Below are positions 1 to 6,325 of a DNA stretch of 22,054 nt, one piece after another. Position numbers and translations under genes: made by a program. Every line of letters begins with the position of its first letter. Within the stretch, counting starts at the first letter, position 1. The DNA comes from an uncultured Collinsella sp. (GTDB taxonomy: Bacteria; Actinomycetota; Coriobacteriia; Coriobacteriales; Coriobacteriaceae): NCBI GenBank assembly GCA_900550965.1, contig URUC01000029.1:1-22054 (forward strand). The letters are read 5' to 3'. A model generated the notes under the pieces. That model ran no database searches. It was not told the DNA's origin and worked only from the letters and a program-made list of their open reading frames with translations.

Positions 1-3
1 GCC

Positions 4-26
4 GGAGAGCACTTAATGTGCTCTCC
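4..26. repeat. Short perfect hairpin at window edge
   Basis: GGAGAGCAC and GTGCTCTCC form a perfect 9-bp stem around a 5-nt loop. It lies downstream of the minus-strand manA gene but has no T-run on either side, so it is not a classical terminator. The 27-99 stretch between it and manA contains only GC-rich sequence with a small CGAGCGCTCG palindrome. Confidence 0.5.
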
Positions 27-99
27 GTGCGAGCAGGACTGTCCGAGCAGGCGACCAAACCCCGCGCCCCGTCCCGGCGAGCGCTCGGGGACCGGTAGC

Positions 100-1032
100 T
101 TACAGGTGGCTGATGATCAGTTCCATCTTGCCTTCGAGGTCGATGGAGCTGACGGTGCTCGGAGCCAGCAGGTGGCTTCCCTTGTGGACGGGGTCGCCGC
201 AGACGGTGCCTTCGCCGTCGATGACCGACAGACACATGAAGGGCCAGTGCTGGTCGAGGGTCTTGCTGCCGTTGACGCGCACGCGATCGACGGTGTAGCA
301 GGGGTTGGACTCGAGTTCGGTCACGCCGTCGACTTCGGGCGCGGTCACGGTGCCGTCGGTCGGGGCCTGAGAATCAAAGTCGATGCAGTCGAGACTCTGC
401 TCAATGTGCAGGGGACGCAGTTTGCCGTCGGTGCCGGGACGGTCGTAGTCGTACAGGCGATACGTCACGTCGCTCGACTGCTGCGTCTCCAAAATGAGCG
501 TGCCGGTCTTGATGGCGTGGACGGTACCGGAATCAATCTGGAAAAAGTCGCCCTTGTGGATCGGCAGCACGTTGAGCATGTCGTCCCAGCGGCCGTCTTC
601 GATCATCTGTGCAGCCTCGGCGCGGTCCTTGGCGCGCTGGCCGACGATGATTGTGGCGCCGGGCTCGCAGTCCAGCACATACCAGCACTCGGTTTTGCCC
701 AGGCTGCCGTTCTCGTGCTCGGCGGCGTACTCGTCGTTGGGATGGATCTGGATCGAAAGGTCGTCCTTGGCGTCCAGAATCTTAATGAGCAGCGGGAACT
801 CCTTGCCCTCGCAGTTGCCAAAGAGCTCGCGGTGCTCGGCCCACAGCCATGACAGCGTGTGACCGGCGTACGGGCCCTCAGCGATCTGGCAGTCGCCGTT
901 GGGGTGTGCCGAGATGGCCCAGCACTCACCGATGGGACCCTCGGGAATGTCGTAACCAAATACGGTTTCGAGCTGGCGGCCGCCCCAGATCTTCTCGTGG
1001 AAGATCGGCGTCAGTTTAATCAAATCGGACAT
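100..1032 (-). CDS. manA: Mannose-6-phosphate isomerase, class I (ManA)
   Basis: Zinc enzyme interconverting mannose 6-phosphate and fructose 6-phosphate in the cytoplasm, the entry point of mannose into glycolysis and the source of mannose phosphates for glycans. The 310-residue protein matches the short Bacillus-type class I family. Visible metal ligands are Q95 and H97 in SIQIHPND, E115 in KTECWYVL and H172 in GTVHAI. The N-terminal segment KIWGG is typical. I chose the ATG at 1032 because the protein then starts MSDLIKLTP and a GGGGG run sits about 7 nt upstream; an ATG six bases earlier is possible but leaves no spacing to that run. It follows the GntR regulator by 75 bp on the same strand, so the two are probably co-transcribed, with the regulator controlling sugar-phosphate use. 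Family assignment is firm; the regulatory link is inferred. Confidence 0.95.
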   Translation of the reverse strand: MSDLIKLTPIFHEKIWGGRQLETVFGYDIPEGPIGECWAISAHPNGDCQIAEGPYAGHTLSWLWAEHRELFGNCEGKEFPLLIKILDAKDDLSIQIHPNDEYAAEHENGSLGKTECWYVLDCEPGATIIVGQRAKDRAEAAQMIEDGRWDDMLNVLPIHKGDFFQIDSGTVHAIKTGTLILETQQSSDVTYRLYDYDRPGTDGKLRPLHIEQSLDCIDFDSQAPTDGTVTAPEVDGVTELESNPCYTVDRVRVNGSKTLDQHWPFMCLSVIDGEGTVCGDPVHKGSHLLAPSTVSSIDLEGKMELIISHL

Positions 1033-1107
1033 GTTCATACCCCCATGGTGTTGCGCGGCCGCCCACTCTAAACGAGCCGTAACGAGCGCCCGCATGACTA
1101 CAAAAAC

Positions 1108-1827
1108 CTATGCCAACGTTACGTTGTGCAGCTCAAAGCGGTCACCAACGTTGCGCGAGATCGAATGCTCAAAGGCGGTGCCGCTATCCAAAAAGCCAAT
1201 CTGGTTGAGCTCGAGCAGGGGAGAGCCGGGTTTGGTGTCCAGGCGCTCAGCCTCTTCCTCGGTTGCCGCTACGGCGCGAATGGTGCGGTGGAAGCTCGAA
1301 ATCTTCAGCCCGCATTGCTTGCGGATGAAGCTGTAGACCGATCCATACAGGTCTTTCTTTTTAAGGCCCGGAATCAGCTCGAGGGGCATGTAGGTGTACT
1401 CGATAACGATGGGCTTCTCGTCGACCTGGCGCACGCGCACGATGTGATAGGCAAAGTCGTCCTCGGCAATTCCCAGCTGGGCAGCGACGTCTGCTGGCGG
1501 ATTGACAATCGAGAAATCGTAGACCACCGAGGTCACCTTCTCCCCGCGGTGCTCATACGAAAAGCCCTGGGAGCGATCGTTCTTGCCCTGGAAAAACGCC
1601 TGGCCGGGAAGCCCCGCCGTGTCCTTAACGTAGGTGCCCGATCCGCGCCGGCTGGTAACAAGACCTTCATCGGTAATCTGCTCAATAGCTCGTTTGACGG
1701 TGATTTTGGAAACGCTATAGAGCTCGCAGAACTCAACGACGGTGGGCAGCTTGTCGCCCGGCTTTAGAGCGCCGTCCTCGATGCTTCGACGGATATCTGC
1801 AGCTATTGCCTCGTATTTGGGAATCAT
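1108..1827 (-). CDS. GntR/HutC-family transcriptional regulator with UTRA domain
   Basis: A 239-residue DNA-binding regulator. Residues 1-68 form the winged helix-turn-helix (PKYEAIAADIRRSIEDG opening, LYSVSKITVKRAIEQ recognition region, SRRGSGTYV wing). Residues from about 85 to 230 match the UTRA effector domain, which in this family usually binds a sugar phosphate or amino-acid-like ligand. The ATG at 1827 was chosen because AAAGGAGG lies 6 nt upstream; the longer frame to 1875 would overlap the promoter. It precedes manA on the same strand and diverges from a ROK sugar kinase, so it probably controls one or both in response to a hexose phosphate or amino-sugar phosphate. The ligand cannot be read from sequence. 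Confidence 0.93.
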   Translation of the reverse strand: MIPKYEAIAADIRRSIEDGALKPGDKLPTVVEFCELYSVSKITVKRAIEQITDEGLVTSRRGSGTYVKDTAGLPGQAFFQGKNDRSQGFSYEHRGEKVTSVVYDFSIVNPPADVAAQLGIAEDDFAYHIVRVRQVDEKPIVIEYTYMPLELIPGLKKKDLYGSVYSFIRKQCGLKISSFHRTIRAVAATEEEAERLDTKPGSPLLELNQIGFLDSGTAFEHSISRNVGDRFELHNVTLA

Positions 1828-1863
1828 GGAACCTCCTTTCCGGCTTGATTGAGTACAAACGAA

Positions 1864-1869
1864 AGTATA
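1864..1869 (-). promoter_or_regulatory. -10 box for gntR-manA
   Basis: TATACT on the minus strand, about 37 bp before the regulator's ATG. The same hexamer stands before the genes at 6326 and 8150. No good -35 match is seen. Confidence 0.5.
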
Positions 1870-1890
1870 GTCCACGCCTAAGCATCCCTA

Positions 1891-1959
1891 TTGCGTTTTT
1901 GAAAAGTTCGAGAAAGATATAATCAAAAAACGCTTTTCTATATCAACTAGAGCGCTCTA
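1891..1959. promoter_or_regulatory. AT-rich candidate operator region between gntR and the ROK kinase
   Basis: This AT-rich patch stands out from its GC-rich surroundings. GCGTTTTT (1893-1900) is inverted as AAAAACGC (ending 1933) across about 25 nt. A perfect 12-bp palindrome, TAGAGCGCTCTA, lies at 1948-1959. GATATA and TATATC flank the second arm. Together these could be binding sites for the divergent GntR regulator. That is an inference; no known operator consensus was matched. Confidence 0.4.
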
Positions 1960-2072
1960 AATGAATATGCATTCGAATAATGTGGTATTGAGCAAATTGA
2001 TCGGCTCGAAGATGGGGTTGGGCCGTTTTGCCGCCCAGCGAACCGAATCTCATGCCTTGCGTTTTCCCAGAT

Positions 2073-2113
2073 AAAACCTGCCAAAACAAACCTGTCCCTT
2101 TTTGGCAGGTTTT
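2073..2113. repeat. GGGAC-cored palindrome A (terminator-like)
   Basis: AAAACCTGCCAAAA (2073-2086) and TTTTGGCAGGTTTT (2100-2113) form a perfect 14-bp stem. The 13-nt loop contains CCTGTCCC, which reads GGGACAGG on the minus strand. A further T follows, so it could terminate transcription. It lies between divergent promoters, where a terminator is not expected, and it shares the GGGAC core with four other intergenic palindromes here. A dispersed repeat is the better explanation. Confidence 0.7.
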
Positions 2114-2127
2114 TGCCTTGGGAGCGG

Positions 2128-2133
2128 TACCAT
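2128..2133 (+). promoter_or_regulatory. -10 box for the ROK kinase gene
   Basis: TACCAT, preceded by GCGG, 34 bp before the ATG. The same TAYCAT form precedes ppaC, tmk and comF. TTGGCA at 2102-2107 is a possible -35, but the 20-bp spacing is long. Confidence 0.4.
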
Positions 2134-2167
2134 ACAGGCAATGTTTAAACGAGAAAGGCGGGCTCCC

Positions 2168-3121
2168 ATGGAACCTAAGCAGTATTACATCGGCATCGAC
2201 GTCGGCGGCACTTCGGTTAAGGAGGGCCTGTTCGACGAGGACGGCAACCTGCTTGCCAAGGCCAGCGTGCCCACGCCTCCCATCGTTGACGCTGCGGGCT
2301 TTGCCGCGGTGACCGAGGCCATTGACCAAGTGGTTGCCAAGGCACAGATTCCGCGCGCCTTTGTGGCAGGCATTGGCCTGGCCGTTCCGTGCCCCATCCC
2401 AGCTTCGGGCGATGCCAAGGTCAAGGCCAATATTGCCATTAACCTGCCCGAGCTGAGGATCGCCATCCAGGAGCACTGCCCCGACGCGGTCGTTAAATAC
2501 GAGAACGATGCCAACGCCGCCGCCATGGGCGAGGCCTGGCTCGGTTCTGCCAAGGGCGTGCGAAACGTGGTGATGGTCACCATCGGTACTGGCGTGGGCG
2601 GCGGCGTTATCGTTAACGGCGACGTGGTGTCGGGCGTTGTGGGTGCCGGCGGCGAGATTGGCCACATGTGCCTGAACCCGGCTGAGGAGCGCACCTGCGG
2701 CTGCGGCGGCCATGGCCACTTGGAGCAGTATTCCAGCGCCACCGGCGTGGTGAGCAACTACTTTGCCGAGTGCAAGAAGGCGGGCGTCGAGCCCATCGAG
2801 CTCACCGGCCCCTCCGATTCCAAGGACGTGTTCCAGGCCTGCCGCGAGGGCGACAAGCTCGCACTGGCCGCGGCCGATACCATGGCCGATTATCTCGGTC
2901 GCGCTTTGGCGCTTATCGCCAACGTGGTCGACCCCGAGATGTTCCTGATCGGCGGCGGCGCCTCCGCCTCGGCCGATGTCTACCTCGACAAGGTCCGCGA
3001 GCACTTTAAGCAGTACGCGCTTTCTGCCTCGCGCGAGACGCCCATTAAGGTCGCCTCGCTCGGCAACGACGCCGGCATCATCGGTGCCGCCTACGTAGCC
3101 CTGCGCGCCGCCGGCAAATAG
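2168..3121 (+). CDS. ROK-family sugar kinase (glucokinase/fructokinase type)
   Basis: ATP-dependent kinase phosphorylating a hexose or amino sugar in the cytoplasm. The 317-residue length is normal for ROK kinases. The N-terminal phosphate-binding loop GIDVGGTSVK is at residues 9-18 and the catalytic Asp is D114 in YENDAN. GTGVGGGVIVNG and GGEIGHM (H166) are typical of the family. The ROK zinc signature, usually CxCGxxGCxE, reads CGCGGHGHLE at 177-186, so the third cysteine is histidine (H184); His can still bind zinc. The ATG at 2168 is supported by AAAGGCGGG upstream and by the fold starting at YYIGIDVGG. The divergent GntR-manA pair suggests mannose, fructose or an amino sugar as substrate, but the motifs do not settle this, so no symbol is given. 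Confidence 0.92.
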   Translation: MEPKQYYIGIDVGGTSVKEGLFDEDGNLLAKASVPTPPIVDAAGFAAVTEAIDQVVAKAQIPRAFVAGIGLAVPCPIPASGDAKVKANIAINLPELRIAIQEHCPDAVVKYENDANAAAMGEAWLGSAKGVRNVVMVTIGTGVGGGVIVNGDVVSGVVGAGGEIGHMCLNPAEERTCGCGGHGHLEQYSSATGVVSNYFAECKKAGVEPIELTGPSDSKDVFQACREGDKLALAAADTMADYLGRALALIANVVDPEMFLIGGGASASADVYLDKVREHFKQYALSASRETPIKVASLGNDAGIIGAAYVALRAAGK

Positions 3122-3130
3122 CTGACGCAA

Positions 3131-3193
3131 GGGGGCAGGTTAGTTTGCACCACATGGTGCAGAGGGGACAGACTTTGCCTCAGCGCCTGCCCC
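3131..3193. repeat. GGGAC-containing palindrome B (branched)
   Basis: Outer arms GGGGCAGG (3132-3139) and CCTGCCCC (3186-3193) enclose a perfect hairpin GCACCA-CA-TGGTGC (3147-3160). A second, weaker hairpin follows, with GAGG and CCTC closing a segment that includes GGGGACAG. The fold is cruciform or cloverleaf-like and has no T-run. It sits 10 bp after the kinase stop codon and could act as a transcript end, but it groups with the other GGGAC palindromes. Confidence 0.6.
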
Positions 3194-3241
3194 AATTTGT
3201 GCTGCGGCCCTTCCATCTCATAGGGTTCGGCGTCAGCGTGC

Positions 3242-3247
3242 TACCAT
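3242..3247 (+). promoter_or_regulatory. -10 box for ppaC
   Basis: TACCAT inside a small GCTA-CCA-TAGC repeat, about 40 bp before the ATG. No convincing -35 box. Confidence 0.4.
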
Positions 3248-3285
3248 AGCTACGTCCAAGTACACATATCAAGTGGAGGATATCC

Positions 3286-4209
3286 ATGGCAAACGTTCTT
3301 GTCTTTGGTCACCAGAACCCCGATAACGACGCCATCATGAGCGCCGTCGTCCTGTCCCAGCTGCTCAACCAGGTTGAGTATGCCGGCAACACCTACGAGG
3401 CCTGCGCACTGGGCCAGCTTCCGGCCGAGTCCGCCAAGCTGCTCGCCGACGCCGGCATTGCCGAGCCCCGCGTGATTGAGTCCGTCGAGGCCGGTCAGCT
3501 CGTCGTCCTCACCGACCACAACGAGTCCGCCCAGTCCGTCGCCGGCCTTAAGGACGCCACGGTCTTTGGCGTTGTCGACCATCACCGCATCGGCGACTTC
3601 GAGACTGCCGGTCCGCTGCACTACATCTGCCTGCCCTGGGGCTCCAGCTGCACCATCGTCACCAAGCTCGCCGGCGTGCTCGGCGTTGAGCTTTCCGACG
3701 TTCAGGCCAAGCTGCTGCTCTCGGCCATGATGACCGACACGCTCATGCTCAAGAGCCCCACCACCACCGATGTCGACCGCGCCGTCGCCGCCAAGCTCGG
3801 CGAGCAGGTGGGCGTCGACCCGGTCAAGTTTGGCATGGAGGTCTTCCTCACCCGCCCGTCCGGCTCCTTTACCGCAGCCGAGATGGTCGGCAACGACATC
3901 AAGATGTTCGAGCCCGCCGGCAAGAAGCTGCTCATCGGCCAGTACGAGACCGTCGACAAGAGCCGCGCACTCGGCATGATCGACGAGATTCGCGAGGCCA
4001 TGCGCGCCTACGCCGCCGAGAAGGGGGCCGATGGCATCGTCCTGTGCATCACCGACATCATGGAGGAGGGCTCGCAGGTCCTGCTCGAGGGCGAGACCGA
4101 GGCCGCTCAGAAGGGTCTGGGCATTGCTGACGAGCACGACGGCGTCTGGATGCCGGGCGTCCTCTCCCGTAAGAAGCAGGTCGCTGCCCCCATCATGGCC
4201 GCCTGCTAG
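3286..4209 (+). CDS. ppaC: Manganese-dependent inorganic pyrophosphatase (family II)
   Basis: Hydrolyses pyrophosphate to two phosphates, pulling biosynthetic reactions such as nucleic acid and aminoacyl-tRNA synthesis forward. At 307 residues it matches family II enzymes (about 309) and not family I. The DHH phosphoesterase domain shows GHQNPDND near the N-terminus (H9, D13, D15), TDHNE and VVDHHR, which hold the two Mn ions. The C-terminal DHHA2 domain ends with SRKKQ, the substrate-binding signature. The ATG at 3286 has GTGGAGG with good spacing. The gene stands alone between the branched palindrome and its own terminator, so it is probably monocistronic. Confidence 0.97.
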   Translation: MANVLVFGHQNPDNDAIMSAVVLSQLLNQVEYAGNTYEACALGQLPAESAKLLADAGIAEPRVIESVEAGQLVVLTDHNESAQSVAGLKDATVFGVVDHHRIGDFETAGPLHYICLPWGSSCTIVTKLAGVLGVELSDVQAKLLLSAMMTDTLMLKSPTTTDVDRAVAAKLGEQVGVDPVKFGMEVFLTRPSGSFTAAEMVGNDIKMFEPAGKKLLIGQYETVDKSRALGMIDEIREAMRAYAAEKGADGIVLCITDIMEEGSQVLLEGETEAAQKGLGIADEHDGVWMPGVLSRKKQVAAPIMAAC

Positions 4210-4228
4210 GCTTAGTTGACCAAACGCC

Positions 4229-4268
4229 ACGACCGGATCGCGGACGCCCCGCGCTCCGGTCGTTTTTT
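4229..4268 (+). terminator. Intrinsic terminator after ppaC
   Basis: ACGACCGGA (4229-4237) pairs perfectly with TCCGGTCGT (4255-4263), followed by a run of six T (4263-4268). It is 20 bp after the ppaC stop codon. Confidence 0.92.
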
Positions 4269-4407
4269 GTGCGCGGCGCCGCGTCGTCTCTTGGGCAGGC
4301 GTGCCCGTGCCGCTGAGTAAATAATGTTCAACCTGTGGTTCCGCTTTTCGGCCGCGCCTGCGTGCTTGTCGTGCAGGGTAGGCTAGATGCAAGCGTAATA
4401 CGTTGGA

Positions 4408-4443
4408 GCGCGGCACCGCCACTTGGGCGGGCCGTGCTTTTTT
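4408..4443 (+). terminator. Terminator-like hairpin in the nhaA leader (attenuator candidate)
   Basis: The left arm (4408-4420) pairs with GGCGGGCCGTGC (4426-4437) over 12 bp with one bulged A, followed by TTTTTT (4438-4443). It ends 33 bp before the nhaA start, inside the presumed leader, and ppaC already has its own terminator upstream. A second perfect hairpin, ACGGGAA-CC-TTCCCGT (4447-4462), directly abuts the nhaA Shine-Dalgarno sequence. The 4269-4407 stretch has no gene; TAATAC at 4396-4401 and TAGGCT at 4379-4384 are weak -10 candidates. Either it insulates nhaA from upstream transcription or it is a regulated attenuator. Confidence 0.7.
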
Positions 4444-4476
4444 AAGACGGGAACCTTCCCGTGAAAGGAGCCGCCC

Positions 4477-5835
4477 ATGGCAGCACCCGAGCAGCTGTTC
4501 AACACCCGTGAGCGCAAGCGTTTTGAGCGTCACGACATTTGGGAGCGCATTGCCGAGAACGGCACGATTTCCGCCGCCGTCATGGTGATCGCCGCCATCG
4601 CCGCCGTCATCTGTGCAAACACCGATGCCTACGAGGCCATTCATCACTTTTTGGAGACCCCGCTGTATGTGGGTCTGGGCAACCTTACGGCCGGTCTCAC
4701 CGTTGAGCTTTTCGTCAACGACTTCCTCATGGCGATCTTCTTTTTGCTGGTGGGCATCGAGCTCAAGTACGAGATGACGGTCGGCGAGCTCAAGAATCCG
4801 CGTCAGGCCATGCTTCCCATGCTGGCGGCCGTGGGCGGCGTCGTTGTTCCCGCCTGCATCTACCTGATCTTTAACCATGCCGGCGCCCGCAACGGTTGGG
4901 CTATCCCCATGGCAACCGATATTGCCTTTGCGCTGGGCGTGCTGTCGCTTTTGGGCAACCGCGTGCCCAACGGCGTGCGCGTGTTCTTCTCGACGCTCGC
5001 CATCGCCGACGACCTCATCTCCATCGCCGCCATCGCCATCTTCTACGGTCAGAGCCCCAATCCGTTTTGGTTGGGCGCCGCCGCGCTTGTGACCTGCGCG
5101 CTCGTGTGGCTCAACAAGACGCAGCATTACCGCCTTGCCCCGTATTCGGTACTGGGCCTGCTGCTGTGGTTTTGCATGTTCAAGAGCGGCGTACATGCCA
5201 CGCTTGCTGGCGTCATCCTAGCCTTTACCATCCCGGCCAAGTGCGGCGTCAAACTCGATAGCCTCACCGATTGGTTGGGCGAGTGCCTGCCGTTGCTCGA
5301 TGACCGCTACGACGACGAGGCGCACATCCTGGGCCAGCACGACTTTACCGTCTCGACCACCAAAGTCGAGCGCGTCATGCACCGCGTGACCCCGCCGCTC
5401 ATCCGCATGGAGCGCCTGATCTCCACGCCGGTCAACTTTGTGATCCTGCCGATCTTTGCGTTCGTGAACGCGCAGGTTCGCCTAGTGGGCGTGGACATGA
5501 GCACGCTGCTCACCGACCCGGTGACGCTCGGCGTGTACTTTGGCATGCTGCTGGGCAAGCCGATCGGTATCTTTGGCATGACGTTTGCCCTGGTTAAGCT
5601 CAAGATTTCCGAGCTGCCGCACAATGTCAACTGGCACATGATTGCCGGCGTGGGCATTCTGGGCGGTATCGGCTTTACCATGTCGATCCTCATTAGCGGC
5701 CTTGCCTTCCCGACGGCCCAGTTTGAGGTTCTTGCAGCCAAGGCCGCTATTCTCGCCGGTTCGGTCACCGCAGCCGTGCTCGGCATGATCTACATGAGCG
5801 TGGTCTGCAAGCATCCCTCGCCCAAAGACGAGTAA
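4477..5835 (+). CDS. nhaA: Na+/H+ antiporter NhaA
   Basis: Inner-membrane antiporter exchanging internal Na+ (or Li+) for external protons, giving salt and alkaline-pH tolerance. The 452-residue protein has about a dozen hydrophobic segments and the family signatures ATDIAFALGVLSLLG, the ion-binding Asp pair D178-D179 in LAIADDLIS (equivalent to E. coli D163-D164), GVHATLAGVILAF, LGKPIGIF and GGIGFTMSILISGLAF. It is longer than E. coli NhaA (388), with extra residues at the N-terminus and in a charged loop around residues 260-300. AAAGGAG lies 6 nt before the ATG at 4477. The gene is flanked by terminators on both sides, so it is monocistronic, and the leader hairpin suggests transcriptional attenuation. 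Confidence 0.97.
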   Translation: MAAPEQLFNTRERKRFERHDIWERIAENGTISAAVMVIAAIAAVICANTDAYEAIHHFLETPLYVGLGNLTAGLTVELFVNDFLMAIFFLLVGIELKYEMTVGELKNPRQAMLPMLAAVGGVVVPACIYLIFNHAGARNGWAIPMATDIAFALGVLSLLGNRVPNGVRVFFSTLAIADDLISIAAIAIFYGQSPNPFWLGAAALVTCALVWLNKTQHYRLAPYSVLGLLLWFCMFKSGVHATLAGVILAFTIPAKCGVKLDSLTDWLGECLPLLDDRYDDEAHILGQHDFTVSTTKVERVMHRVTPPLIRMERLISTPVNFVILPIFAFVNAQVRLVGVDMSTLLTDPVTLGVYFGMLLGKPIGIFGMTFALVKLKISELPHNVNWHMIAGVGILGGIGFTMSILISGLAFPTAQFEVLAAKAAILAGSVTAAVLGMIYMSVVCKHPSPKDE

Positions 5836-5852
5836 AAGCACATATAAGTTTG

Positions 5853-5890
5853 AAAACGCCGCCTGTGAACACCATCACAGGCGGCGTTTT
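5853..5890. terminator. Bidirectional terminator after nhaA
   Basis: A perfect 16-bp stem runs from 5853-5868 to 5875-5890 around a 6-nt loop. The arms begin with AAAA and end with TTTT, so it can serve nhaA on the plus strand and the small gene ending at 5922 on the minus strand. Confidence 0.9.
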
Positions 5891-5917
5891 AGTCATTGGG
5901 GACGTTCTTAAATGACT
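5891..5917. repeat. GGGAC-cored palindrome C
   Basis: AGTCATT (5891-5897) and AATGACT (5911-5917) form a 7-bp stem around a loop containing GGGGACGTTC. It abuts the terminator and lies 4 bp beyond the end of the minus-strand small gene. The segment AGTCATTGGGGACG recurs with one change at 14543-14556. Confidence 0.6.
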
Positions 5918-5921
5918 AGGT

Positions 5922-6176
5922 TTATTCCACCGTTCCGTAGACGGCGCCCCAGCCGTGGGCGGCCAAGGCGGAGTTGAGCTGGTCGCAAAGTGACTGGCGG
6001 TCGTAGTAGCCGGGCGGCAAAAGGTTCACGATTTCCATGAGGTCGGGCGCCAGGTCCAAGATTTCGGCCTGTACGATCAGATCCAGGCGGTCGATGGCGT
6101 GGCGGTCGTAAAACAGTCCGTCGACCAGGCGCTGCAAGTCGCCGAATTCCTCGGCCTGAAACGATCCGTACTCCAT
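5922..6176 (-). CDS. Small conserved-looking protein, function unknown
   Basis: An 84-residue acidic soluble protein that I do not assign to a family. There is no signal peptide, membrane segment or cysteine cluster; a single cysteine is present. The centre (DRHAIDRLDLIVQAEILDL) looks like amphipathic helices rich in Asp, Leu and Ile, followed by a PPGYYDRQSL turn and a C-terminal helix, suggesting a small helical protein-interaction fold. The ATG at 6176 is strongly supported by AAGGAGG 5 nt upstream; a longer frame to 6206 has no such site. It is divergent from the aminotransferase gene across 149 bp and shares the bidirectional terminator with nhaA. The good ribosome binding site and fitting terminator make it a likely real gene. 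Confidence 0.75.
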   Translation of the reverse strand: MEYGSFQAEEFGDLQRLVDGLFYDRHAIDRLDLIVQAEILDLAPDLMEIVNLLPPGYYDRQSLCDQLNSALAAHGWGAVYGTVE

Positions 6177-6278
6177 AGTGCCTCCTTGGGCGCCCCACGC
6201 CGGCATGCGCGGCGATTCGTAATTGATTGCGATGAACTTAATCTATCACGGCTTCATAACGTTGCGACGATGGCGGTC

Positions 6279-6284
6279 TATACT
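6279..6284 (+). promoter_or_regulatory. -10 box for the aminotransferase gene
   Basis: TATACT, 42 bp before the start codon. TTGCGA at 6262-6267 is too close (11 bp) to be a normal -35. Confidence 0.45.
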
Positions 6285-6325
6285 TAGACGAACTGCAACG
6301 TACCGCTTCGCGAAAGGTCGCACCC

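Noticed and set aside
3250..5196. A 648-codon minus-strand open frame opposite ppaC and nhaA
   Set aside because: It spans two terminators and two well-supported plus-strand genes, and its composition is that of an antisense shadow.
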